A stretch of 26,919 nt of DNA from CAYUNA01 sp047629355. Its GTDB lineage: Bacteria > Bacteroidota > Bacteroidia > Chitinophagales > Saprospiraceae. The notes under the pieces are model-generated. The model was not told the DNA's origin and did no database searches. It worked only from the letters and a program-made list of their open reading frames with translations. Each line of letters opens with the position of its first letter. Within the stretch, counting starts at the first letter, position 1. The stretch lies in assembly GCA_047629355.1 (NCBI GenBank), contig JBLHWU010000070.1:1-26919 (forward strand), given 5' to 3'. The translations under genes were made by a program, and so were the position numbers. Below, piece after piece: positions 1 to 7,710 of the stretch.

Positions 1-110
1 AGAATTCAAAAAATCGTTGCATAGCCTTCGTTACGGAACTATTTTTTGTGTTTTTTTAAAGGGAAAAGGACAAGCATAATGGCCCAAGTTATTGAATCGT
101 TTTTACTAAG

Positions 111-166
111 TGATGAATGATGAATTATAAATGTGGAATTCATCATTTATAATTCATCGTTCATCA
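111..166 (-). terminator. long hairpin 3' of the DUF4836 gene
   Basis: Two 23-base arms (111-133 and 144-166) pair perfectly except for one position that would be a G-U wobble in RNA. The loop is 10 bases. The element lies just beyond the 3' end of the minus-strand lipoprotein gene and probably ends its transcript or protects its 3' end. It lacks a clean T-run after the stem, so intrinsic termination is an inference. The arms are built from a TGATGAA-type motif that recurs at 9046-9094 and 7730-7754. Confidence 0.5.
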
Positions 167-175
167 TTTGAATAT

Positions 176-1720
176 TTATATTGCTTCTCGCTTCTGAGAA
201 TCCAAATAGCTTTCATTCACCATTTGGAAAATAGCTTTTAGGCTATTCATATTTTTATCTTCCAATTCCATTTTGAAATCAGCGCCACTATTTTTCATTT
301 TGACTTCTAAATGGTCAAAATGGATATTTTCCAAGTCTTTTGAAAAACCACGAACGGCTTCAAAGTCAAAATACGCACCCATTGTATTCTCATTCAATAA
401 ATTGACCATGTCACCCATTGCTCTCTCAGATTTGCTCAATTTTCCTTCCTTTAATTTTGACAATAATGCCTCGTCTGAACTAATAAACATCATGCCATTT
501 TTAACCAACATATTTCCAAGTCCTTTTCCTCTTGAAAACGACATACCCGGCATTCCAACAGTCATTACCTTATAAACGTCGTCCTCTAATTCTTGCAGTA
601 TATTGTTTTCTACGGCCAAATTAATGAAGGTATTCAATTTCTTCTCATCTTTAACATTAGAAGCAAAGAGCGTATTAGAGTTGCCTTTCTCCCCGTCACT
701 CATACCTGCCATTAACAAGTCACCGCCGAACGTTTCGATAACATCTGACATTGTTAAGCCATATTCTTTCAATAAAAAGTCAATATAACCTTTTGCTTGT
801 GGTCGTTCGCTCAAAAACTGGTCGATACCTTTAAAGTCAATCGCTCCAGAGGTTGCAAAAACTAAATTTTCAGCAGGCAGATAGTCGCTAAAGTCAGTTG
901 TTACCTCCTCTTTAAAAAATTTGCCAATGAAGTTTTTACCCAAATCGTTATTCATTAAAAAGTCAGAATGCCCAACAATTTGTCCATTTTCAAAATCAAA
1001 AGTAGAGTTGATGAAATTGTCTTTCAAGGCATCCGCTGGCACCTGAATCATTGATAAAACTAAGCCCGCTTGTGGATTTTGCGCCAAAGGATTGGTCGTA
1101 AACCAGCTGGAAAAATCGTGGTTGTTTGAAAATGCTTTTTGCATTTCATTGTTGTTCGCAACGCTTGTTTCTTCTGTTGTATTGAAAAACTGATTTAAAT
1201 TGCTACTCAAATCGGTCGAACGGGTGCTACCACCACCAATAATTGCAACTTCGTCATTCCAAGCGGTGATGCTATTCTGCGCTCTTGTCGTTTTAGAATA
1301 ATTCGCATCTTTTTCAACAATCAAACCTGCATCCGTTAGTAGCGCAGAAAATGCGCTCGCATCTTTTAGATTCAAGACCATCCCTGAGAAGATATTCTCT
1401 GGATTGTTTGGGTCGATATTGCTAAAGAAGTAGGCTTTTTTACTCAAATCAACACCCGAAGCTGCAGGGTCTTGTAAAATCTTAGCAATTGCTTTTTGAC
1501 CATCATTTTCTACTTCAGCAATAATTTTTTTATAAAACGCCATCTCTTTGACCGCTTCAAAATCAGCTTTTTTCATTAATCGTTGAATATTAATGACTGA
1601 TACACTTGATACATCAGCTGGAATGCTATTAATCGCTGCATCTGTAGAGGAAACGTCGTCGTTTTTACAAGCGACAAAAAATAGGGAGGAAATGGCAAAT
1701 AGGAACAATAACTTTTTCAT
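176..1720 (-). CDS. DUF4836-family lipoprotein
   Basis: A 514-residue predicted lipoprotein. A hydrophobic N-terminus ends in a lipobox with Cys18 (LFFVACKN), so the mature protein should be lipid-anchored in the envelope. The rest is soluble, with repeated hydrophobic/charged segments and no visible catalytic motif. Length and N-terminal pattern (a short Asp/Ser-rich linker, then 'IPADVSSVSVINIQRLMKK') fit the Bacteroidota DUF4836 family, whose function is unknown. The start is set by the signal peptide. A promoter-like pair lies just upstream (1761-1792, minus) and a long hairpin lies downstream, so the gene is probably transcribed alone. Family assignment is by recognition, not search. Confidence 0.75.
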   Translation of the reverse strand: MKKLLFLFAISSLFFVACKNDDVSSTDAAINSIPADVSSVSVINIQRLMKKADFEAVKEMAFYKKIIAEVENDGQKAIAKILQDPAASGVDLSKKAYFFSNIDPNNPENIFSGMVLNLKDASAFSALLTDAGLIVEKDANYSKTTRAQNSITAWNDEVAIIGGGSTRSTDLSSNLNQFFNTTEETSVANNNEMQKAFSNNHDFSSWFTTNPLAQNPQAGLVLSMIQVPADALKDNFINSTFDFENGQIVGHSDFLMNNDLGKNFIGKFFKEEVTTDFSDYLPAENLVFATSGAIDFKGIDQFLSERPQAKGYIDFLLKEYGLTMSDVIETFGGDLLMAGMSDGEKGNSNTLFASNVKDEKKLNTFINLAVENNILQELEDDVYKVMTVGMPGMSFSRGKGLGNMLVKNGMMFISSDEALLSKLKEGKLSKSERAMGDMVNLLNENTMGAYFDFEAVRGFSKDLENIHFDHLEVKMKNSGADFKMELEDKNMNSLKAIFQMVNESYLDSQKREAI

Positions 1721-1760
1721 ATAAATTTTTATAGTTTGTGATTTTTTTTTAATAACGCAA

Positions 1761-1792
1761 CAAACATATTACTATAGTATAGAGAAGTCAAT
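1761..1792 (-). promoter_or_regulatory. Bacteroidota-type promoter for the DUF4836 gene
   Basis: Reading the minus strand, a -33 element ATTG (1792-1789; consensus TTTG) is followed after 20 bases by TATGTTTG (1768-1761), an exact match to TAnnTTTG. Transcription would begin near 1754, about 35 bases before the start codon at 1720. Confidence 0.5.
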
Positions 1793-1916
1793 TTTCGATG
1801 ATTAACAACGTTGAAAATTCGACTGAAATGGATATTTGGATATTTAGACCTTTGGAAATTTAGGTAGGTAAGGAATGAGCTTCGAAATTTCGAAACCTCC
1901 AAATGTCCCCCCAAAA

Positions 1917-1953
1917 AAGATAGGGTGCAATTTTACAATTACACCCTATCTTT
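1917..1953 (-). terminator. intrinsic terminator of ndk
   Basis: Twelve-base perfect arms AAAGATAGGGTG (1917-1928) and CACCCTATCTTT (1942-1953). On the minus strand the stem is followed by a T-run and then G residues. It sits about 30 bases past the ndk stop codon. Confidence 0.8.
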
Positions 1954-1983
1954 ACCAATTTTGATTAGTTCTTTAAGCGATGC

Positions 1984-2403
1984 TTAGAACATTTCAACGC
2001 CACCGAAGTGAAAATCACCTTCGATTTTTGCATTTTCGTCAGAATCTGAACCATGCACAGCATTTTCGCCGATGCTGGTTGCAAATCGTGCACGAATAGT
2101 TCCTTCTGCTGCATCTTCTGGATTAGTCGCACCAATCAATTTACGGAAATCTTCAACTGCGTTGTCTTTTTCCAAAATTGCAGAAACGATAGCGCCAGAA
2201 GACATGAACCCTACCAATTCACCATAGAACGGACGTTCTTTGTGTACTTCGTAAAATTCGCCAGCTTTCTCGCCAGATAATTTCGTTAGTTTCATAGCTA
2301 CGATTCGGAATCCTGCGCCACAAATTTGTTCTAAAATCGCACCGATGTGTCCAGCTTTCACTGCATCGGGTTTAATCATTGTAAAGGTTCTGTTACCTGC
2401 CAT
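1984..2403 (-). CDS. ndk: nucleoside diphosphate kinase
   Basis: 139 residues, the normal length for bacterial Ndk. It transfers the gamma-phosphate of ATP to (d)NDPs through a phosphohistidine in the cytoplasm. The N-terminus carries the family signature TFTMIKPDAV, and the active-site segment NAVHGSDS contains catalytic His117. The whole chain aligns in order with the family, with no gap or missing residue seen. The start ATG is followed by the usual MAGNRTFTMIKP beginning. A terminator lies at 1917-1953 and a good promoter at 2509-2541, giving a predicted single-gene transcript with a leader of about 100 bases. Confidence 0.95.
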   Translation of the reverse strand: MAGNRTFTMIKPDAVKAGHIGAILEQICGAGFRIVAMKLTKLSGEKAGEFYEVHKERPFYGELVGFMSSGAIVSAILEKDNAVEDFRKLIGATNPEDAAEGTIRARFATSIGENAVHGSDSDENAKIEGDFHFGGVEMF

Positions 2404-2508
2404 GATTTGTATAGGTTAAGAATTGGTCATTGACACATTTGCTATAATTTTTTTATAAAAAATGGTAATTTTCCAATTTATTAAAAAATTTCAATTTAAA
2501 AATGGGCG

Positions 2509-2541
2509 CAAAAGTAGTATTTCGCAAGGAATCTTTACAAT
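2509..2541 (-). promoter_or_regulatory. Bacteroidota-type promoter for ndk
   Basis: On the minus strand, ATTG (2541-2538) is followed after 21 bases by TACTTTTG (2516-2509), an exact TAnnTTTG match. Transcription would start near 2502, leaving an AT-rich leader of about 100 bases before ndk. Confidence 0.55.
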
Positions 2542-2690
2542 GATGTTTGTTAATTTTTGGATTAATTCCCAAATTTTTTCAAATTCGCACCCGATTTGGA
2601 AGTAAGTAGCTTCATTTTTTACCCGTTGTCAAGGGGAAAGGTAATAAAAATGGGCTTTTACTGAATTAAATATCACGAAACTCACTATCC

Positions 2691-3707
2691 ATGGAAGACA
2701 TTGAAGTATTAAAAAAATTATTAAAATCTCCACAAGACATCGTAATCACGTCTCATCGTAACCCTGATGGTGACGCAATTGGGTCGAGCTTGGGTTTGTT
2801 TCATTATTTGAATCAATCCATGCACTCGATTAAAATTATTGTGCCTTCGGAGTTTCCTGCCTTTTTGTCGTGGATGCCGGCGGTACATGATATTATGATT
2901 CATGACATTGAACCAGATGAGGCGAATGCGGTTTTAGAGAAGGCGGATATTGTTTTCTGCTTAGATTTTAATTCTTTAGATAGGATTGATAAAATGGGGG
3001 AGGTTATCGGTGGTTTGACTTGTACGAAAGTGATGATTGACCATCATTTGTATCCAGAACCTTTCGCAGATTTTGTATTGTCCGATACGACCGCGAGTTC
3101 GACTTGTGAGCTGGTTTTCGACTTTATTTCGATGCTGGGTCACAAAGGAAAAATTGATTTGGATGTGGGCGAGTGCTTATATACCGGCATTTTGACAGAT
3201 ACGGGCTCTTTCAAATATGCCACTTCTGCCAAATTGTTTCGCATAGCAGGGAATCTATTGGAGATAGGCGTTGATGATATAAAAATCCAAGATTTGGTAT
3301 TTAATAGCCTGACTGAAAAACATTTGCGCATCATGGGACATGTGTTTAACAACCGTTTTGAGTTGTTTCCAGAATTCCATACAGGCATTATTATGTTGTC
3401 AAAACAGGATTACGAATATTTTGATATCAAACGGGGCGAGACGGAAGGTTTGGTCAATATGATGTTGAAAATTAAAGGACTGAAAGTGGCGATTTTCGTT
3501 CATGAGCAACCGACGATTACCAAAATTTCCTTGCGTTCCAAAGGTGACTTTTCCGTTCAAGAAATTGCGCAAAAGCACTTTAAAGGAGGCGGACATCGCA
3601 ATGCTTCGGGTGGCTATTCCTATATTGGATTGCGCCCAACTGTTAAAAAGATAATCGGTATTTTACCAGAATATAAAGAAGCACTTGACAAAGCGGGAAC
3701 ATTCTAA
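2691..3707 (+). CDS. DHH-family phosphoesterase (NrnA-like oligoribonuclease/pAp phosphatase)
   Basis: 338 residues, cytoplasmic. DHH motif I is SHRNPDGDAIGS (about 21-32), a metal-binding Asp lies in LDFNS (91-95), the DHH triad is MIDHHLYPEP (DHH at 117-119), and the C-terminal DHHA1 motif GGGHRNASGG lies near 298-307. This architecture and length match NrnA-type enzymes, which hydrolyse nano-RNAs and/or dephosphorylate pAp using Mn2+. The single-domain layout argues against RecJ, and the absence of CBS or PolyA-polymerase domains argues against other DHH classes. Which substrate it prefers cannot be read from sequence. It stands alone on the plus strand, divergent from ndk, and no clear promoter was seen. 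Confidence 0.88.
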   Translation: MEDIEVLKKLLKSPQDIVITSHRNPDGDAIGSSLGLFHYLNQSMHSIKIIVPSEFPAFLSWMPAVHDIMIHDIEPDEANAVLEKADIVFCLDFNSLDRIDKMGEVIGGLTCTKVMIDHHLYPEPFADFVLSDTTASSTCELVFDFISMLGHKGKIDLDVGECLYTGILTDTGSFKYATSAKLFRIAGNLLEIGVDDIKIQDLVFNSLTEKHLRIMGHVFNNRFELFPEFHTGIIMLSKQDYEYFDIKRGETEGLVNMMLKIKGLKVAIFVHEQPTITKISLRSKGDFSVQEIAQKHFKGGGHRNASGGYSYIGLRPTVKKIIGILPEYKEALDKAGTF

Positions 3708-3722
3708 AAAGGTGCATGATGG

Positions 3723-3818
3723 ACGGCTCACGGCTCACGGTGTGGCGTCTTTAATTCATAGCATTTTTTTTAAAATGTTGTAAACTTCGTGAGCCGTGCG
3801 CCGATAATCGTGCGCCGT
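3723..3818 (+). terminator. GC-rich repeated hairpin downstream of the DHH gene
   Basis: Two overlapping copies of ACGGCTCACG (3723-3732 and 3730-3739) can pair with CGTGAGCCGT (3788-3797). A second pair of direct copies, CGTGCGCCG (3795-3803 and 3809-3817), runs into TTTTATTTTT. The stem is GC-rich in an otherwise AT-rich spacer and plausibly ends the upstream transcript. The internal duplications suggest slippage within a once simpler palindrome. Confidence 0.45.
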
Positions 3819-3820
3819 TT

Positions 3821-3828
3821 TATTTTTG
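3821..3828 (+). promoter_or_regulatory. possible -7 element for the FKBP gene
   Basis: TATTTTTG matches TAnnTTTG and lies 60 bases before the start codon, but no TTTG-like -33 element is found at the right distance. A small dyad, GTCATT-ATAA-AATGAC (3847-3862), lies between it and the gene and could be an operator. Confidence 0.3.
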
Positions 3829-3888
3829 TAAACAAGTGATAATGAGGTCATTATAAAATGACAAATTTCACCCAAATTTATTTAGCAC

Positions 3889-4788
3889 ATGAAGTATTCA
3901 TGGTTTTTTGCCATCATTGGTGGTTTATTTTTTGCCTCTTGTGGAGGAGATAGCGGAACGACAGATAGCGGATTTCGCTATGAGTTCCACGATAAAAAAG
4001 AAGGAGCGACTCCGCAAGTTGGGGAGTATGCGTATTTCCACGTTTACATGAAGAATCCTAAAACTGGAGAGATGACCGTTGATACTCGGAAAAATCCAGT
4101 AGTGCCATCAGTAGCGATTCCAGACGAAGCGAGCCGTTTGAAAGGTCAGCAAGCAGTACCAGTATACGATGTATTGCCAATGATGTCGATTGGAGACAGT
4201 TTGTCTGTTTATCAGTCATTAGATTCTATTCCACGAAAACCACCAGGGTTTGAGGACGAAAAAGAATTGGCTTACCAAGTTGTTTTGATGGATATCAAAT
4301 CTGCGGAAGCTTATAAAGAAGACCAATCTGTAGTTCAGAAAGAAATGCAAGAAGCACAAGCTGCTTTGGCAACGGTATCTGCGGAAGTCGGTGCGAAGGT
4401 ACAAGAGACCGCTAAAGATTATATGGCTGGAAAATTGAATGACCAAATCAAGACCACAGAATCTGGTTTGAAATATTTGATTCATGAAGAAGGTACAGGT
4501 CCAGTAGCAAAAACTGGCGAGCCGGTTACTGCTGAATACTTTGGTGCGTTGACGAACGGAACTCGTTTTGATGATTCTTTTGGTCGAGTACAACCCTTTA
4601 CTTTTCCAGTTGGACAAGGTCGAGTAATTCCAGGTTGGGATGAAGGTTTTGGTATGTTGAAAGAAGGAACGAAGGCGACTTTGTTTATTCCTGCAGCATT
4701 GGGTTATGGCGCATCTGGTTCTGGACAAGCGATTCCACCAAACTCTGAATTGATTTTTTACGTAGAAGTGGAGAAAGTAGGAAACTAA
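3889..4788 (+). CDS. FKBP-type peptidyl-prolyl isomerase lipoprotein, two-domain
   Basis: 299 residues. Residues 1-18 form a lipoprotein signal (GGLFFASCGG, lipid on Cys18), placing it in the envelope. The C-terminal domain (about 190-299) is a complete FKBP fold: GEPVTAEYFGALTNGTRFDDS, then FPVGQGRVIPGWDEGFGML, then the ALGYG and IPPNSELIFYVEVEKV strands. It should catalyse prolyl cis-trans isomerisation and act as an extracytoplasmic folding helper. Residues about 30-130 resemble a second, degenerate FKBP domain (EYAYFHVYM..., MMSIGDSLSVYQ, AYQVVLMDI) lacking the usual active-site pattern. A charged, probably helical linker (about 140-190) joins the two. A strong terminator follows at 4872-4910. 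Confidence 0.88.
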   Translation: MKYSWFFAIIGGLFFASCGGDSGTTDSGFRYEFHDKKEGATPQVGEYAYFHVYMKNPKTGEMTVDTRKNPVVPSVAIPDEASRLKGQQAVPVYDVLPMMSIGDSLSVYQSLDSIPRKPPGFEDEKELAYQVVLMDIKSAEAYKEDQSVVQKEMQEAQAALATVSAEVGAKVQETAKDYMAGKLNDQIKTTESGLKYLIHEEGTGPVAKTGEPVTAEYFGALTNGTRFDDSFGRVQPFTFPVGQGRVIPGWDEGFGMLKEGTKATLFIPAALGYGASGSGQAIPPNSELIFYVEVEKVGN

Positions 4789-4871
4789 ACTTCCTGAATG
4801 TTTAATGGTTAGGGTTTAGTGATTAATGGCGCGCATTTTATTGGGTGCTGTTTTTAGGTCAAACCTTAAAT

Positions 4872-4910
4872 AATTAGGGCTTAATTTTTCAATTAAGCCC
4901 TAATTTGTTT
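4872..4910 (+). terminator. intrinsic terminator of the FKBP gene
   Basis: Perfect 15-base arms (4872-4886 and 4891-4905) around a TTTC loop, followed by TGTTTTATT. The rest of the 411-base gap up to prfB holds repeat copy A (4959-5085) and a possible -7 element. Confidence 0.85.
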
Positions 4911-4958
4911 TATTGACTCTTAATACATTGTAAACCAAGTTTTATTGTATTTTTACAA

Positions 4959-5085
4959 GGGGATTTTAAGGGGCAGAAACGGTTTGCTAAAACCGCTTCT
5001 GCCCCTTAAAAATCGCACTCGCATTGCCGCAGGCAATGCGCACTGTATGTCTTGAAGCTCGAAAATCTTGCGATTTTCTCGCTTC
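4959..5085 (+). repeat. dispersed bipartite hairpin repeat, copy A
   Basis: Hairpin 1 spans 4964-5011 with 22-base arms and one mismatch, centred on CGGTTT/AAACCG. Hairpin 2 is CGCATTGCC-GCA-GGCAATGCG (5020-5040), followed by CACTGT. This copy also carries a third hairpin, 5054-5085, with arms GAAGC-TC-GAAAATC and GATTTTC-TC-GCTTC and a symmetric TC/TC interruption. Other copies are at 7932-8015 (reverse), 18400-18490, 24708-24801 and 26519-26615. It lies between genes, past the FKBP terminator. Confidence 0.85.
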
Positions 5086-5116
5086 TAAAATTTCATAGAA
5101 TTGATTCGCGTTAATA

Positions 5117-5124
5117 TAGGTTTG
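5117..5124 (+). promoter_or_regulatory. possible -7 element for prfB
   Basis: TAGGTTTG matches TAnnTTTG. A weak TTTC lies 22 bases upstream. Transcription would begin near 5131, some 70 bases before the prfB start. Confidence 0.3.
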
Positions 5125-5199
5125 GTGATTTTTTAGCAATAACCGTTAATCCTAATAATTAACCATTCAACCTTTTTTTTTTATCAAAACACATTCACC

Positions 5200-6280
5200 A
5201 TGACAAGTGACCAATTAAAAGATTTGCACGTACGTTTGACTTCCTTAAAGCGGTATCTTTGACGTCGATAATCGATTAAATCAGATAGAAGAACAAGAGC
5301 AAAAATCGCTCAATCCCAACTTTTGGGATGACCAGCAAAAGGCGGAAGCGCTGATGAAGACGCTAAGTAACCACAAGTCTGCCGTTGCTACTTATACTAA
5401 AGTAGAAACAGCAATTGAAGATGCGGAGATACTTTTGGAATTTCAAAAAGAAGGCGAAGCAACCGAAGAAGAGGTTGAAAATAAGCACCAAGAAATCCTG
5501 AAAAAAATGGATGAATTGGAGTTCCGTTCGACGCTCAGTGCGCCTGAAGATGAATTCAATGCCATTCTCGAAATCAACTCTGGAGCAGGTGGTACGGAAG
5601 CGAATGACTGGACGTACATGCTCTTTCGGATGTATCGAATGTGGGCAGAAAAAAGTGGTTTTAAAGTTTCTTTGCTTAGCCAAACGGATGGTGATGTTGC
5701 TGGTATAAAATCAGTTTCTGTTGAAATTCAAGGCGATTATGCCTTTGGTTTATTGAAAGGAGAAAACGGCGTGCATCGCTTGGTGCGCGTGAGTCCTTTT
5801 AATTCACAAGGCAAACGAATGACGACATTTTCTTCCGTGTTTGTTCATCCAATGGTGGACGACCGCATCGAAATTGAAATCAATCCTGCCGACATCGAAT
5901 GGGACACGTTTCGAGCGAGTGGGGCAGGAGGGCAGCACGTCAACAAGACCGAATCTGCGGTGCGGGTGCGGCACTTACCGACGGGCATTACCGCTGAATG
6001 TCAGGAAGAACGTTCGCAGCATTTGAATCGAGATAAGGCATTACAAATGTTAAAATCTCGGCTATATCAAAAGGAGCTGGAGAAGCAATTGGCAGAGAAA
6101 GACGAAATTGAAGCCGGTAAAATGAAAAACGAGTGGGGTTCTCAAATTCGCAGCTATGTCCTTGATGACCGCCGCGTGAAAGACCACCGCACGAATCATC
6201 AAACCAGTCAGACGGATGCCGTTTTGGATGGAGATTTGGATGATTTTTTAAAGGCATTTTTGATGCACCATGAGAAATAA
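5200..6280 (+). CDS. prfB: peptide chain release factor 2, with programmed +1 frameshift
   Basis: RF2 releases peptides at UGA and UAA stops. An ATG at 5200 opens a 20-codon leader frame (MTSDQLKDLHVRLTSLKRYL) that ends at TGA 5260-5262 within TAT-CTT-TGA-C. A +1 slip on CTT continues as DVDNRLNQIEEQEQ and gives about 359 residues, the normal RF2 length. The SPF stop-recognition tripeptide is at about 198-200 (VRVSPFNSQGKR) and the catalytic GGQ at about 243-245 (ASGAGGQHVNKTES). Scanning one frame from the internal ATG at 5354 would lose the first 51 residues. The frameshift makes RF2 self-limiting: abundant RF2 terminates at the in-frame UGA. The upstream Shine-Dalgarno-like stimulator is weak here (AAGCGG instead of AGGGGG). 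A terminator follows at 6362-6400. Confidence 0.96.
5254..5263 (+). promoter_or_regulatory. prfB +1 recoding site (CTT-TGA-C)
   Basis: TAT CTT TGA C is the classic RF2 slippery sequence: slippage of the peptidyl-tRNA from CTT to TTT places GAC next in frame. The shift joins the 20-codon leader to the main frame that begins at 5261, and both parts read as RF2 sequence. The preceding AAGCGG is only a partial match to the AGGGGG stimulator known from Escherichia coli. Confidence 0.93.
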
Positions 6281-6361
6281 TTTATTGCTGAATGGCTAAA
6301 TGGTTTCCTTGTTCGGCTTACGACATTTTAAAAGAAACTATTGCTGGAATAAAGCGTTTTT

Positions 6362-6400
6362 AAAGGTGCTTGGAATTTTGATTTCAAGCACCTTTTGTAT
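6362..6400 (+). terminator. intrinsic terminator of prfB
   Basis: AAAGGTGCTTG (6362-6372) pairs with CAAGCACCTTT (6385-6395), followed by a short T-rich run. The -33 element of the next gene's promoter lies inside the loop. Confidence 0.75.
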
Positions 6401-6408
6401 TAGATTTG
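6377..6408 (+). promoter_or_regulatory. Bacteroidota-type promoter for the small secreted protein
   Basis: An exact TTTG (6377-6380), a 20-base spacer and an exact TAnnTTTG match, TAGATTTG (6401-6408). Transcription would start near 6415, about 45 bases before the gene. The promoter overlaps the prfB terminator hairpin. Confidence 0.6.
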
Positions 6409-6459
6409 TTACCCAGTTAACCCTTCTTGTCTGAGTAATAAGGCTATTAAACTTAAAAA

Positions 6460-6786
6460 ATGAAGCAACTAATTTTTATCTGCGCCTTATTCTTATTACC
6501 ACTTTTTGCGAAAGCTCAAATCGGTTTGCATACTGGTGAAGAATTGATGTTAATTCCAGATTTAACCTTTCAGCCTATTCCTAAAATTGATTATTCTTTT
6601 TCAAAAAAGGAAGAAACAGCTATCCATAACTTAGAACCAACCTGGTCATTTTCAGAATCGAATGTTTATGATAATCACTTTGGATTTTTCTGTAAAGTAG
6701 AAGTGAAATTAGATAAAGTAGCGAAAGTACCGATGCGGTTTCGCTTAGGCAGTATTGATTATGTAAATGGCTTAGAAGGAAAGTAA
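6460..6786 (+). CDS. small secreted protein of unknown function
   Basis: 108 residues with a clear signal peptide (MKQLIFICALFLLPLFAKAQ; cleavage expected near residue 19-20). The mature part is about 88 residues, contains one Cys and ends in VEVKLDKVAKVPMRFRLGSIDYVNGLEGK. No family was recognised. Its size, export signal and basic C-terminus resemble many small periplasmic or surface proteins of Bacteroidota whose role is unknown. It has its own promoter and ends directly at a hairpin (6787-6805), so it is probably a single-gene unit. The well-formed signal peptide, promoter and terminator support it being a real gene. Confidence 0.75.
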   Translation: MKQLIFICALFLLPLFAKAQIGLHTGEELMLIPDLTFQPIPKIDYSFSKKEETAIHNLEPTWSFSESNVYDNHFGFFCKVEVKLDKVAKVPMRFRLGSIDYVNGLEGK

Positions 6787-6880
6787 CTCGGGTTTTTAAC
6801 CCGAGAAGCAGTCTATCGGATTTCCAATCTAAACCAGTCAAAAATAAGAAGTAGCTCGGATTTTTAATCCGAGCTACTTC
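6787..6880. terminator. paired hairpins between convergent genes
   Basis: Hairpin one (6787-6805) has stem CTCGGGTT/AACCCGAG and begins one base after the upstream TAA. Hairpin two (6848-6880) has perfect 15-base arms GAAGTAGCTCGGATT and AATCCGAGCTACTTC and ends beside the bshB1 stop. They share the core CTCGGrTTTTTAAyCCGAG with a compensatory G-C to A-T change, so they are related copies. Together they can serve as terminators for both converging transcripts. Confidence 0.75.
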
Positions 6881-6881
6881 A

Positions 6882-7613
6882 TTATTTTAGATCAAATAAA
6901 TTATCCACACCCAAAGTTCGAGCCGTTGTAAAACCCTCCGCATATTCCACACCCAAAGGTCTTCCAAAAACGCGACCAGATGCTCGAATATATTCAAAAA
7001 AGACTTCTCCAGAAATCGGCGTCTGCGGTTCATTCTCATAACCCGCTACTTTTGGATTAAAAAACTGAGAACTAAATGCTTGCATACATTCAAATTTCTT
7101 AGCCATAAACCCAGTAATATCAACCGCAAAATCAGGCTCTAATCGCTTGTCCTGAATATAGTGATACAAAGCTTTTGGTCGCCAATGTTCCTGCGGATTG
7201 CCGTCAGCATCTTGCGTTTCAATCCGTTTCAGACCGCTGTAAAAGCAAGCGTCGGTACACAATTTAGCAGCACGACCGTGGTCGGGATGCCGGTCATCAA
7301 TCGCATTAGCCAAGACAATTTCTGGTTGGTATTTTCGAATGACGGCGATAATTTTCAATAGCGTTTCTTGTGTGTATTCAAAAAAACCATCTGCCATTCT
7401 CAGGTTTTCTCGAAAAGAGATGCCCATAATTTTTGCAGAATCAGCGGCTTCTTTATCACGAATGTCGGCACTTCCACGACTACCTAATTCGCCGCGTGTC
7501 AGGTCTAATATACCAGCAGTTTTGCCGAGTGTCAGGTGTTTTAAAATGGTGCCGCAGCAACTTAATTCAACATCATCAGGGTGAACGCCAATGGCGAGAA
7601 GGTCTATTTTCAT
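6882..7613 (-). CDS. bshB1: bacillithiol biosynthesis deacetylase BshB1
   Basis: 243 residues from the chosen start (an in-frame ATG lies 12 codons upstream). A zinc-dependent LmbE-type N-deacetylase, expected to convert GlcNAc-malate to GlcN-malate in bacillithiol synthesis. The zinc motif HPDD lies at residues 11-14 (LLAIGVHPDDVELSCCGT). Further BshB1 features are DLTRGELGSRGS, RENLRMADGFFE and the DDRHPDHGRAA segment with the second zinc ligands. MKIDLLAIGVHPDD is the usual family beginning, so the 12-residue upstream extension is probably not translated. The usual GGT of the family reads CCGT here. bshA and bshC are not in the window. Alternative: a related deacetylase of another sugar, less likely given the motif set. 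Confidence 0.88.
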   Translation of the reverse strand: MKIDLLAIGVHPDDVELSCCGTILKHLTLGKTAGILDLTRGELGSRGSADIRDKEAADSAKIMGISFRENLRMADGFFEYTQETLLKIIAVIRKYQPEIVLANAIDDRHPDHGRAAKLCTDACFYSGLKRIETQDADGNPQEHWRPKALYHYIQDKRLEPDFAVDITGFMAKKFECMQAFSSQFFNPKVAGYENEPQTPISGEVFFEYIRASGRVFGRPLGVEYAEGFTTARTLGVDNLFDLK

Positions 7614-7702
7614 AATAATTAAAGGTGTATTGACAATATCATTCGTCAAATGATGAATAATTGAAAATAGAGTTATGTATTTATCTAGTAATCATATAAA
7701 TA

Positions 7703-7710
7703 CAAATCTA
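7703..7710 (-). promoter_or_regulatory. possible -7 element for bshB1
   Basis: On the minus strand TAGATTTG matches TAnnTTTG exactly, the same octamer as at 6401-6408. No convincing -33 element was found. Transcription would start near 7696, about 80 bases before the gene. Confidence 0.35.

Noticed and set aside
1729..1914. 61-codon minus-strand frame between the DUF4836 and ndk genes
   Set aside because: It overlaps the DUF4836 promoter, has no family resemblance or signal, and its amino-acid composition looks like translated spacer.
5354..6280. prfB starting at the internal ATG without frameshift
   Set aside because: RF2-like sequence continues upstream in the same frame to the TGA site, and a 20-codon leader with the canonical CTT-TGA-C precedes it.
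7614..7649. Twelve-codon upstream start of bshB1
   Set aside because: The family normally begins at MKIDLLAIGVHPDD, and the extension has no conserved residues.
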